Source: an uncultured Bacilli bacterium
GTDB taxonomy: Bacteria; Bacillota_I; Bacilli_A; RF39; UBA660
NCBI GenBank assembly: GCA_944358495.1
Contig: CALVRF010000029.1
Location: 1-13,724, forward strand
DNA: 13,724 nt
Direction: 5' to 3'
A model generated the notes under the pieces. It was not told the origin of the DNA. It ran no database searches and worked only from the letters and a program-made list of their open reading frames with translations. Below are positions 1 to 7,032 of this stretch, in pieces; within the stretch, counting starts at the first letter, position 1, and each line of letters starts with the position of its first letter. The translations under genes were made by a program, and so were the position numbers.

Positions 1-6
1 GTTAAA

Positions 7-42
7 ACTATAACACACAAAAGTTTTAAATTTTTATAGTAT
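7..42. other. Candidate left attachment-site arm (attL side) of the integrative element
   Basis: Positions 9-24 read TATAACACACAAAAGT. The reverse complement of the right end (13704-13719) has the same 16-mer with one difference (TATG for TATA). Aligned without gaps, similarity continues inward as AA, one mismatch, then TTTTATA at 28-37. Immediately outside both copies lies the dinucleotide AC (7-8 and 13720-13721), a plausible non-palindromic crossover core (GT on the other strand). Two inverted arms around a 2-bp core is what the attP arms of a large serine integrase leave at the ends of an integrated element, and such an integrase is encoded nearby. The similarity is seen; the att role is inferred. 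Confidence 0.5.
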
Positions 43-50
43 CTTATATA

Positions 51-914
51 TTAGTTTGTATTTTCTATTTTTTCTTTATTATCGATATACTTATAGTTTA
101 ACATGTTTTCATTAGTAATTACTGATTTGCCTAATTTCTTTTCTAAATCTTCTCTAGCAACTTTAGCGGTATTACCACCCATTTTGGCTATTTGTTTGTT
201 TTGTTTTAAACCAAAAGGTTTATGTTCTTTAGCAAGCTCTTTTGTTGCTTCTTCTCCTAAGTCAGCCAGTATGACTTCCATTCTACTCATATTATCCCTA
301 AGCGATTCTTTTCTAAGACCTTTAAATTCTCTATATTCTTTAGCCGTCATATTAGACCATTCTTTATATATTTCATTAGTCAAAATGGCATATTCTTTAG
401 GTTCAGTAATTCCACTATCTTTCCAAACATCAGTAAGTTCTCTTCTATCTTGAATGCCTTTAACTCTTCTAGTAATCCATGCTTCATCGTAACCTTTAGC
501 CCGGTATAAATCTATCGATCTTTGAACGGCAATTGATGGATCAAATATTTCATCTATTCTTTCTTTGCCCAATTTAGCAAGCCACTGTTTTATTGGCTCA
601 GCATTTTTACTAGGAATAGATTCAATTAATCTAAACATTCCTTCAATATCAACAACATCTGTCATACGATATTTACCATCAGTAGCTTTTAATTTCAACT
701 GGTTACATTTTGTAACCGTTTTGTTTCCCTCTTTTTTTAACCTATGTTTTAATACTTTCCAATAGTTTCTTGAATCCTGATATTCACTATCAAGCAAGAC
801 TCCAATAATATCAATAACACTTATATAATATTTTTCTTCTTCTTTATCCCATACAGTTCTTATCGTTTCATTTTTAAATATTTTATTTATTAAATGCATT
901 TTATCCTGATTCAT
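51..914 (-). CDS. BRO-N domain protein, DinD-like (phage antirepressor superfamily)
   Basis: 287 aa, close to the length of E. coli DinD. Residues about 10-125 look like a BRO-N/antirepressor domain, ending in NAEPIKQWLAKLGKERIDE (104-122), the strongly conserved segment of DinD-like and BRO-N proteins. The C-terminal half is basic and helical (AKEYREFKGLRKESLRDNMS and following), as in DinD relatives. BRO-N domains bind DNA in phage and poxvirus proteins; DinD is damage-inducible and reported to act on RecA in E. coli. The start at 914 has AAAGGGGG upstream. A promoter with a LexA-like box precedes it, so DNA-damage induction is likely. It lies between the left element end and the recombinase and may influence element excision; that link is inferred. 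Confidence 0.8.
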   Translation of the reverse strand: MNQDKMHLINKIFKNETIRTVWDKEEEKYYISVIDIIGVLLDSEYQDSRNYWKVLKHRLKKEGNKTVTKCNQLKLKATDGKYRMTDVVDIEGMFRLIESIPSKNAEPIKQWLAKLGKERIDEIFDPSIAVQRSIDLYRAKGYDEAWITRRVKGIQDRRELTDVWKDSGITEPKEYAILTNEIYKEWSNMTAKEYREFKGLRKESLRDNMSRMEVILADLGEEATKELAKEHKPFGLKQNKQIAKMGGNTAKVAREDLEKKLGKSVITNENMLNYKYIDNKEKIENTN

Positions 915-938
915 TTTTTATTCCCCCTTTACAACACT

Positions 939-967
939 ATAATATCACAAACAAATGTTCTTGTAAA
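939..967 (-). promoter_or_regulatory. Promoter of the DinD-like gene with LexA-like box in the spacer
   Basis: On the minus strand, TTTACA (967-962) and TATTAT (944-939) are separated by exactly 17 bp. Inside the spacer, GAACATTTGTTTG (960-948) fits the Gram-positive LexA/DinR operator core GAAC-N4-GTTY. A repressor bound there would cover the promoter. DinD is an SOS gene in E. coli, so operator and gene product agree. The box is imperfect in its outer bases, and LexA itself is not encoded in this window. Confidence 0.6.
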
Positions 968-1010
968 TGTTTTTTATTCATTTATCTAGGTTTTATTAAT
1001 AAAAAATATT

Positions 1011-2600
1011 TTAAATTAATTTAAATTTATAATATATATCGATATTTTTGTCTTCATCTATCTCAATTCTATCAATTAATGTGCTAATGAGTGCGCGAGA
1101 TGGATTTTTCATTTTTAAAAATTCTTTAATCTTATCTAGATAATAATTATCATTTATTTCATGGCTGTTTTCTAAATTGTATAAAACTTTTTCATATTCT
1201 TGTTTTTTACTTTTAAATTCGTTAATTTCTAAGGTTAAGTTATTGTAAGTTCGTTTATACATATCTAATGTTATATTACCTTCTAATTTATCATTGTAGC
1301 AAATATCTATTTTTTTATTAGCATTTTCAATAATATTTTCTAATCTAAATATTTCTCCTTTAATACTATCTTTTTTCTTTTTTAATTTATCAGATTTTTT
1401 AAGTATATTTTCAAAAGCTTTCTCATCTAAGTATTTCTTGGCCATTTCTCGCATGTTATCTAATACTATTGTCTCTACAGTTTGATATTTAATAGAATGT
1501 GGCGTGCAGACATTTTGTTTTTTTCTTTTAGCCCAATAATTACAATTTCCATATATTCTTGTAACAAGTCCATATTTTTTCGTTTGCTGAGTATGCGCTC
1601 TAAAACCAATTGTGTGTTTGCATTCTTTACAGTATATTAAGCCACGAAGCAAAAGCTTGTCTGTTATACCGTCACCTTTACCACGGTTTTTATTACTCTT
1701 AAACATTTCCTGTGCAAGTTCAAATGTTGTTTTATCAATAATTGAATCTACAGCTCCAACGGACACAATCCAATCATTTTCATTATTGCGAACTCTTTTT
1801 TTAGATTTGTAATTTACTTTTCTTTGCCTGCATTGTGTTAGATTGCCAATATAAGTTGGGTTTTTTAAAATATCATTAACTGTTCTCGTAGCCCACACAC
1901 CATAATGAACATTATTTTGCCCTAACTTCATATTTTTTTGCATACTTGGGGTTGGTATACGTTCATTTGTTAAAGTATCACAAATTTTACTTAAACTATC
2001 ACCATTTATAAACATATCAAATATTCTTCTAACGACATGAGCCGTTTCTTCATCAATTTCAAGTTTATGTTTATCTTCTTCATTTTTTTTATAACCATAT
2101 GGTGCATATGCACCAACAAATAATCCATTTCTTTTTTTAGTATATAAAGAACTTCGGAGCTTATTTGATATATCTTTAACATACATATCATTAAAAGCAC
2201 TTTTAAATACTAACATATCATTTGCTGAATTATCTCTTTTAAAAGTATCAACGCCATCATTAACGGCTACATATCTGATGTTATGTTCTGGAAAATATCT
2301 TTCGACATAATAACCAAACTCAATATGATCTCTACCTAGTCTTGATGTATCTTTGGTAATAATCATATTTATCTTTTTTCCCTCACAATCTTTAATCATT
2401 TGATTAAAACCTGCTCTATCAAAAGTTGTTCCTGACACACCGTCATCGATATATTCTTTTACAAAGAGTAAATTATTATCTCTAATATAATTTAAAAGCA
2501 AATCTCGTTGCGTTGATATACTACCACTTTCGCCTAACCTTTCATCTTCTCTAGATAATCTTAAATATATTCCCACCTTATAAGTTGTGTCTGTTATCAT
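1011..2600 (-). CDS. Large serine recombinase (site-specific integrase, TnpX/TndX-like)
   Basis: 529 aa. The N-terminal resolvase domain (about 9-155) has the nucleophile Ser16 in YLRLSRED and the arginines of the SRLGRD motif (86-91). The recombinase DNA-binding domain follows (about 165-290; FVGAYAPYGY at 161-170, KNPTYIG at 246-252). The zinc-ribbon has Cys324, Cys327, Cys353 and Cys365. A coiled coil rich in Lys and Glu spans about 400-490. Length and order are typical of intact large serine integrases, which catalyse 2-bp-staggered integration and excision through Ser-DNA links. GGAG lies just upstream of the ATG at 2600. It sits 12 bp behind a 51-aa gene and probably shares its transcript. 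It probably acts on the inverted arms at the window ends. Confidence 0.95.
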   Translation of the reverse strand: MITDTTYKVGIYLRLSREDERLGESGSISTQRDLLLNYIRDNNLLFVKEYIDDGVSGTTFDRAGFNQMIKDCEGKKINMIITKDTSRLGRDHIEFGYYVERYFPEHNIRYVAVNDGVDTFKRDNSANDMLVFKSAFNDMYVKDISNKLRSSLYTKKRNGLFVGAYAPYGYKKNEEDKHKLEIDEETAHVVRRIFDMFINGDSLSKICDTLTNERIPTPSMQKNMKLGQNNVHYGVWATRTVNDILKNPTYIGNLTQCRQRKVNYKSKKRVRNNENDWIVSVGAVDSIIDKTTFELAQEMFKSNKNRGKGDGITDKLLLRGLIYCKECKHTIGFRAHTQQTKKYGLVTRIYGNCNYWAKRKKQNVCTPHSIKYQTVETIVLDNMREMAKKYLDEKAFENILKKSDKLKKKKDSIKGEIFRLENIIENANKKIDICYNDKLEGNITLDMYKRTYNNLTLEINEFKSKKQEYEKVLYNLENSHEINDNYYLDKIKEFLKMKNPSRALISTLIDRIEIDEDKNIDIYYKFKLI

Positions 2601-2612
2601 AACTACTCCAAT

Positions 2613-2768
2613 CTATAAGTTTGAGATTATATCGGTATTTATTATACCATTATTTTCATATAAACCCAATTCTTTATCTAGAAAAGATAATAAAAAAGTA
2701 CTTATTAATTCTTCAAATGTCACTCCATTTTCATTAAATATATTATTTACCTTATATTCTTTTTTCAT
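2613..2768 (-). CDS. Small 51-aa protein encoded directly upstream of the recombinase
   Basis: The ATG at 2768 is preceded by GAGGTG at normal spacing, and the frame stays open for 51 codons to TAG at 2615-2613, 12 bp before the recombinase ATG. The product starts MKKEYKVNNIFNENG, then has an amphipathic stretch FEELISTFLLSFLDKELGL (18-36) and an acidic end. I recall short proteins of this general shape upstream of serine recombinases on Firmicute elements, but cannot name the family. Its position suggests a recombination accessory role, for example a directionality factor; this is inference. The plus-strand frame over the same bases is a shadow. Confidence 0.65.
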   Translation of the reverse strand: MKKEYKVNNIFNENGVTFEELISTFLLSFLDKELGLYENNGIINTDIISNL

Positions 2769-3264
2769 ATGGCACCTCATTAATGTATATGCGCCTAAAT
2801 TATTATTATTTTGTAATAATATGTTCCCTATTATTTAATTCCTCCTTACTTTAAAACTTTATTTTTTAATATTAATAATATCTTATCTGGATTTAATGTA
2901 CCTAAAAATAGGCAAAATCTTTAAAAAGTATGTACTTTCCGTGTGAGTGTTTCCAGCAGGTTAAGGATGTATGACAACAACCCGCCAGTGACGAGTTTTC
3001 ATTTATATTTCAATCATTATTGAAATATAGCTTGTCGGACATTTTATTTTTTGTATGACTTTTGTTAATACAATTTTTTTACAAAAAAAGGACTTTTTCA
3101 GTCCTAATCACACATTTGTTAGTACAAATTTAAAAATTTTTTATATAAAAATGTACATTATTTTGTTTAAAAAATTAAAATCCATGTACTATAAAATTTT
3201 AAAATAGTTTAACTTTTCAAGCTATTACTAAATATATTTCATAAAAATAATTATTTTTTGGACT
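2769..3264. other. Non-coding interval between the recombinase module and the retron
   Basis: No convincing gene on either strand. From left to right it holds: a minus-strand AAGGAGG (about 2842-2848) with no start codon after it; an att-like sequence (2920-2945) resembling the right element end; a GC-richer stretch (about 2940-3000) with a possible hairpin pairing GCAGGTT with AACCCGC; a perfect 10-bp inverted repeat ATATTTCAAT/ATTGAAATAT around CATT (about 3005-3028); and the terminator of the retron operon (3082-3105). The rest, 3110-3264, is very AT-rich 3' flank of the RT gene. Confidence 0.6.
3082..3105 (-). terminator. Intrinsic terminator downstream of the retron RT
   Basis: On the minus strand AGGACT-GAAAA-AGTCCT forms a perfect 6-bp stem with a 5-nt loop, followed directly by seven T residues. 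It lies about 160 bp after the RT stop codon and no gene intervenes, so it should end the retron transcript. A 13-bp near-identical repeat, TTTGTTA(A/G)TACAA, flanks it at 3061-3073 and 3115-3127. Confidence 0.85.
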
Positions 3265-4437
3265 TTATCTTTTTTTAAAATACTTTTTATTTTTGGAATA
3301 AAAATCATCTAAATTTTTATTGATATATGCAGCATAAAACTTACCCTTCCAATAATTTGAATTAATTTTCTTTGTGTATGGTGAAATATAGTTTATAAAA
3401 TTCGAACTATTTTTTTCAACAATTTCTCTAACATGTTTTCTCTTAGCTTTCGTTTTAGGTTCAATATAATCCACAGTATTCAATAATCCTTTTAATTGCA
3501 CATATTTTTTCCATACTTCTAGATATGAAGAGGCGGAATCAATTTTAGTTGAAAGGACGAAATGATACGCTTTCATCATTTTTTTATATATTTTAGTTGA
3601 CGCTCTAACTTTATATTTGTTTACCCAAATTCCTGTAATGGTTGGTATTTTACCATCTTTTACTGATAAATACTTAACTTTTTCTTTTTTTAATGAATGA
3701 TGATATTCTGACAAAATTGAAGAGATTTCTTCTATTAATTTATCAGAATTATTAATCGGTTTGAATGATGAAAAAGTTAAGTCATCTACATAAGTACTAA
3801 ATTTCAAATTATTTTTTCTAGCCAAATCATTTAATTTATTAAACATTTTTTTATAGGCAAAAAAACTAATTAATGTACTTGTTGGAAATCCCTGAGGAAT
3901 ATTTCTTTTATTCGTGGTTTCGGATATCGGCGTTGTTACCAATTCAGCCATACATTGAGCTGTATTATTATTCATCATTAACCCACTAGGTGACTCAAAA
4001 AAATCCTTCACATAACAAAATCTACAATTTGGATAAAAACTAGCTATATCAGCTAAAATAAATTCGGTATTCCCACGATGATACTTTGCATTTTTTAAAA
4101 AGCCAGCATTTGTCTTAGCAAAAACATAATTTGGTATTGGTAATTCATTTAAATATTTATTTAATTGTTTTAAAGCCGTTTTCCTAGGCTCCTTAACATC
4201 CGTAAATTTTCTATATTTTTTAGGTGAATAATCTTTAGGTTTATTTTTAAATTTCTTTTTTGTTTTTTTATTTTCATAAAATACTATATCATTTGAATCA
4301 TATTTATACTTTATTGTATTTAAATCATTTTTAGTAAAATATATATTGTTCTTCTTATCACTTAATAAACTACAAATATATTTTTTACTACTACGTCCCC
4401 ATAATTTGCAATCCTTATTTCTTCTTTTTTTGCTCAT
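3265..4437 (-). CDS. Retron-type reverse transcriptase
   Basis: 390 aa. The RT core shows the retron signature NAKYH (NAxxH, 116-120), the first catalytic Asp in ILADIASFYP (Asp130), PQGFPTS (181-187), the catalytic YVDD box in STYVDDLTFSS (216-219) and ITG (267-269) at the place of the retron VTG motif. The C-terminal thumb (about 275-390) is very basic. Retron RTs use a partner msr-msd RNA to make branched RNA-DNA (msDNA). NAxxH plus (V/I)TG distinguish it from group II intron maturases; there is no HNH or maturase X domain. AGGGGGA precedes the ATG. It is last in an operon behind a structured RNA and a small membrane-protein gene. YVDD instead of YADD and PTST instead of PTSP are departures from the commonest retron motifs. 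Confidence 0.9.
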   Translation of the reverse strand: MSKKRRNKDCKLWGRSSKKYICSLLSDKKNNIYFTKNDLNTIKYKYDSNDIVFYENKKTKKKFKNKPKDYSPKKYRKFTDVKEPRKTALKQLNKYLNELPIPNYVFAKTNAGFLKNAKYHRGNTEFILADIASFYPNCRFCYVKDFFESPSGLMMNNNTAQCMAELVTTPISETTNKRNIPQGFPTSTLISFFAYKKMFNKLNDLARKNNLKFSTYVDDLTFSSFKPINNSDKLIEEISSILSEYHHSLKKEKVKYLSVKDGKIPTITGIWVNKYKVRASTKIYKKMMKAYHFVLSTKIDSASSYLEVWKKYVQLKGLLNTVDYIEPKTKAKRKHVREIVEKNSSNFINYISPYTKKINSNYWKGKFYAAYINKNLDDFYSKNKKYFKKR

Positions 4438-4461
4438 AAAATCCCCCTAAAACGTAAAAAT

Positions 4462-4525
4462 GCCAAGTACATATCATCAATTAATTAAAAGATAATACTC
4501 GACTCCGCAAAGGAAGGGCTACCCC
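4462..4525. repeat. Inverted repeat, left arm (pairs with 4721-4766)
   Basis: The plus strand has GCCAAGTAC (4462-4470), then TTAATTAAAA (4481-4490), then a CGACTC block and ACCCC. The reverse complement of 4721-4766 has the same blocks in the same order: GCCAAGTAC, TTAATTAAAA, CGAGTC, ACCCC. The arms flank the 66-aa gene, and this arm overlaps its last 15 or so codons. Confidence 0.7.
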
Positions 4526-4681
4526 TATATTAAAATGGGAAATAGCATCTTTTAACATACCATAAAACATGATACATAATACTATCTCAAAAAGATTTAA
4601 AGATAATACCTTAACTATGAAAGGAAATATTAAACATATAACTGTAATTAAAACTAAAAGTTTTATATTTTTTTTCCTCAT
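4481..4681 (-). CDS. Small two-helix membrane protein, candidate retron effector
   Basis: 66 aa with a near-perfect ribosome site, AAAGGAGGTG, 6 nt before the ATG at 4681. The sequence has a basic N-terminus (MRKKNIK), a strongly hydrophobic helix at about 8-28 (LLVLITVICLIFPFIVKVLSL), a second weaker helix at about 29-46 (NLFEIVLCIMFYGMLKDA) and a short polar tail. The gene lies between the structured RNA and the RT in one operon. Ec48-type (type IV) retrons encode a two-transmembrane effector, so a membrane-damaging effector is a reasonable hypothesis, but I see no specific sequence match. The last 15 or so codons run through an inverted-repeat arm, so the native C-terminus could have been altered by rearrangement. 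A hydrophobic leader-type ORF without a toxic role is the alternative. Confidence 0.6.
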   Translation of the reverse strand: MRKKNIKLLVLITVICLIFPFIVKVLSLNLFEIVLCIMFYGMLKDAISHFNIGVALPLRSRVLSFN

Positions 4682-4718
4682 AATTTCACCTCCTTTAACA
4701 ACTCATATAAAATTTTAA

Positions 4719-4945
4719 AAGGGGTGATACCGACTCGAATTTTTAATTAATCTCCTTGTACTTGGCTTAATACGGAGTCTACAGGAATAGCTTTTGTAGC
4801 TGAGCCGCAGCTTGGCTGCGGGCGAAGCACAAAAGCCATGTAGAGTACCTGGCTCATTTGAGCCTCTACTGCCTATAAAAAGACATTCTCGGACTTTCAC
4901 CGAATACTATTGTAGAAAATAAGGCTATTATCCACCTCTAACTAC
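4719..4945 (-). ncRNA. Candidate retron msr-msd RNA
   Basis: This is an island of secondary structure in an AT-rich region, starting about 7 nt after a strong promoter and ahead of the RT. In RNA order: AUAGCC (4928-4923) offers a branch G at 4925 in the UAGC context typical of msr; a UCGG/CCGA hairpin (4903-4889); a GGCUC-AAAU-GAGCC hairpin (4864-4851) nested in GUAGAG/CUCUAC; and a 67-nt hairpin (4844-4778) built from UCUACA/UGUAGA, a GGCUUUUGU/ACAAAAGCU stem and a CCGCAGC-CAA-GCUGCGG tip (4821-4805), the likely msd. Candidate a1/a2 are AGAGGUG (4939-4933) and CACCCCU (4726-4720), 6 of 7 pairs. Exact ends, the branch base and a1/a2 are proposals. Confidence 0.65.
4721..4766. repeat. Inverted repeat, right arm (pairs with 4462-4525)
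   Basis: Its plus-strand end GTACTTGGC (4758-4766) is the exact reverse complement of 4462-4470, and TTTTAATTAA (4741-4750) that of 4481-4490. CGACTCG and GGGGT blocks also have counterparts. It overlaps the 3' part of the proposed retron RNA. Confidence 0.7.
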
Positions 4946-4951
4946 AAGATG

Positions 4952-4980
4952 ATTTTATCATAAAATTTAATATAAATCAA
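4952..4980 (-). promoter_or_regulatory. Sigma-A-type promoter of the retron operon
   Basis: On the minus strand, TTGATT (4980-4975), a 17-bp spacer and TAAAAT (4957-4952) give a near-consensus housekeeping promoter with an expected start near 4945. This sits exactly where the structured RNA begins. I see no operator, so constitutive expression is likely, as is usual for retrons. Confidence 0.7.
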
Positions 4981-5060
4981 TGCTTTTTAAATATAAGTAT
5001 ATTCAGGTAGTACGCATACTAGTTAGTCCTATAACGTATATTTTTATTTGCCTCCTCTCT

Positions 5061-5101
5061 AAAACAAAAATAGAATCCTTCTCTTTAGAGAAAAATTCTA
5101 T
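5061..5101 (-). terminator. Intrinsic terminator of the MerR-ATPase-ABC operon
   Basis: On the minus strand ATAGAAT pairs with ATTCTAT (5101-5095 and 5076-5070), with an inner TTCTC-TAAA-GAGAA hairpin, followed by TTTTTGTTTT (5070-5061). It lies about 190 bp after the ABC gene and about 80 bp before the retron promoter, separating the two operons. The 5102-5292 stretch before it is AT-rich and I see no gene there. Confidence 0.8.
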
Positions 5102-5292
5102 CTATAACAATTATAACAATTGTTTTTCCTTTGTCAATGGTAATTTTTATATATAATCATTAGTATTTTCACTGTAAATCGTCCGATACATTTACTATAC
5201 ATTTTCTTCAAATTTCGCCTTATTTTGCTTAATTTCAGATGTAAATAAAATTGATGATTAATATTATAAAATAAATTAAAATATTAAAACTT

Positions 5293-7032
5293 TTATGATT
5301 GTTTTAATTCGGTTTTATATAGTTTTTTATATAATTCGTTAGTTGCCATTAATTCTTTATGACTACCTTCTGCCACTTTTTCACCATCATCTATCACGAA
5401 AATTCTATCACTTCCAATAACTGTGGATAATCTATGGGCAATTATTAAAATAGTATATTCACCTTTCATACTATTGATTGCCTCTTGAATTTCTTTTTGA
5501 GTTTCATTATCTAAAGCACTAGTAGCCTCATCAAATAAAATTATTTCGGTTTTCTTCAGTAAAGCTCTAGCTATTGCTAACCTTTGCTTCTGGCCACCTG
5601 ATAACATTACTCCGCTTTCGCCAACTAACGTATCATAACCATCCGGAAGAGTCATAATATAATCATGTAATTTAGCAATTTTACAAACTTCTACTATTTC
5701 TTCCATTGTAGCATCCTTTTTTACTAAACTTAAATTTTCTTTGATAGAAAAATTAAATATATATGGAGACTGATTTATTATAGAAATATTATCTCTTATA
5801 GATGATTTATCTAATTTATTAATGTTTATACCATCTATAAGTATTTCGCCTTGATCTACAGTATATAATTTATCTAACAGACTAAATATTGTTGACTTGC
5901 CACTACCAGATTTACCGATAAAAGCAACGGTTTCATTAGAATTAATTTTAAAACTCATATCTTTTATTATTGGTTTATTTTTATCATAACCAAACGTAAC
6001 ATTTTTAAATTCGAAATTTCCTTTCACTTTATCTAAATGAACCTTTCCAAATTTTTCAACTTCAAAAGTTCCGTCAGAGATTTCAAATATTCTTTCCGCA
6101 GATAAAGTAAATTGTTTCATTGAAGAAAATAGTACAGAAATTGATTCTACTAAACCATAAACCCTATCTTTATACATGTAAATAATTAAAAAATTGGAAA
6201 TAGATAAATTTTTAATAGATACAAGAAATACTCCTATAACAAAAAATAGAAATGTAAAAATATGTTGAATAAAATTAGAGGCAAATATATATTTCATCAT
6301 AGTACTGTTAATCTTATCATTTTTTCGGTTTGATTCTTCTAGTTTATTACCCACCACTTCAAAAAAACGCTTGTTAGAATTTAATATTTTTATATCAGTC
6401 ATACCTCTTATTATTTCAGATATTAATCCACTATTTTTTTCGTTTAATTGTCTATATTCTTTGGTTGACTCATACCAATTTGATGTTCTAGCTTTTTCGA
6501 CAAAATATATGATAACTAATAACATACAGAAATATAAAAACATATATCTATTGATAACTAAAATTGCGATTAAAACACCAAAACTTTGAAAAAATTGTGT
6601 TAAATAAAATATAATATTTCCAAAAACATCAGCTAAATTTTCAGTATCTTTGGTTAATCTATCTATAAATACTCCTGATGTGTGTTTATCTATTTCAGAT
6701 TTTTTTAAAGAAAAAGTATCATTTATTAAATTCAATTCTATATCTGTTATTGCTTTATAGTAAAATTTTTGTTGCATGCGTGATGAAAAGAAAGTACAAA
6801 GACTACTAACAATATTCAATATTAATATTGCAAAAGCTACTGTAAGTAAATCAGTTAATAGATTATTAGAAATATCCAAGACTATTTTTGCTGATAATAC
6901 CGGAATTATCACATTAATTATACAAAATATAGTTCCAGCTATAACATATCCTATCAAAAACTTTTTATATTTTTTTGCATAAGGATACATTTTTCGTAAA
7001 TTTTTAAAAGTATTATTTTTCTTTCTCTTCAT
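5293..7032 (-). CDS. ABC exporter, fused permease and ATPase (half transporter)
   Basis: 579 aa, the normal size for an MsbA/LmrA-like half transporter that works as a dimer. The membrane domain (about 20-320) has hydrophobic segments near 25-55, 60-82, 135-180 and 245-285. The ATPase domain has an intact Walker A GKSGSGKST (373-381), Q-loop Gln421, signature LSGGQKQR (478-485), Walker B IILFDE (497-502) and switch His533. There is no N-terminal C39 peptidase domain, so it is not a leader-cleaving bacteriocin transporter. The substrate is unknown: lipid, drug or peptide. Its ATG lies inside the end of the ATPase gene (20-bp overlap, weak AGGGA site), so translation is probably coupled. Control by the MerR protein upstream suggests a small inducing compound. 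Confidence 0.93.
   Translation of the reverse strand: MKRKKNNTFKNLRKMYPYAKKYKKFLIGYVIAGTIFCIINVIIPVLSAKIVLDISNNLLTDLLTVAFAILILNIVSSLCTFFSSRMQQKFYYKAITDIELNLINDTFSLKKSEIDKHTSGVFIDRLTKDTENLADVFGNIIFYLTQFFQSFGVLIAILVINRYMFLYFCMLLVIIYFVEKARTSNWYESTKEYRQLNEKNSGLISEIIRGMTDIKILNSNKRFFEVVGNKLEESNRKNDKINSTMMKYIFASNFIQHIFTFLFFVIGVFLVSIKNLSISNFLIIYMYKDRVYGLVESISVLFSSMKQFTLSAERIFEISDGTFEVEKFGKVHLDKVKGNFEFKNVTFGYDKNKPIIKDMSFKINSNETVAFIGKSGSGKSTIFSLLDKLYTVDQGEILIDGININKLDKSSIRDNISIINQSPYIFNFSIKENLSLVKKDATMEEIVEVCKIAKLHDYIMTLPDGYDTLVGESGVMLSGGQKQRLAIARALLKKTEIILFDEATSALDNETQKEIQEAINSMKGEYTILIIAHRLSTVIGSDRIFVIDDGEKVAEGSHKELMATNELYKKLYKTELKQS

Noticed and set aside
2587..2838. Plus-strand 83-aa open frame with hydrophobic composition
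   Set aside because: It is antisense to the 51-aa gene and the recombinase start; the minus frame has a good ribosome site and fitting context, this one does not.
2946..3030. Origin of transfer
   Set aside because: Inverted repeats and a compositional change are present, but no recognisable nick site and no relaxase gene; kept only as one possible reading of this patch.
4715..4900. Minus-strand 61-aa open frame, Arg/Ser-rich
   Set aside because: It lies wholly inside the structured RNA, has no ribosome site, and its composition follows the RNA stems. Better explained as non-coding.
3265..4945. Group II intron or diversity-generating retroelement as explanation for the RT and its RNA
   Set aside because: No GUGYG start or domain V hairpin, no maturase X or HNH domain, no template/variable repeat pair; the RT carries the retron NAxxH and (I)TG motifs instead.
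5133..5153. Plus-strand promoter TTGTCA with TATAAT
   Set aside because: Spacing is only 15 bp and no plus-strand gene follows.
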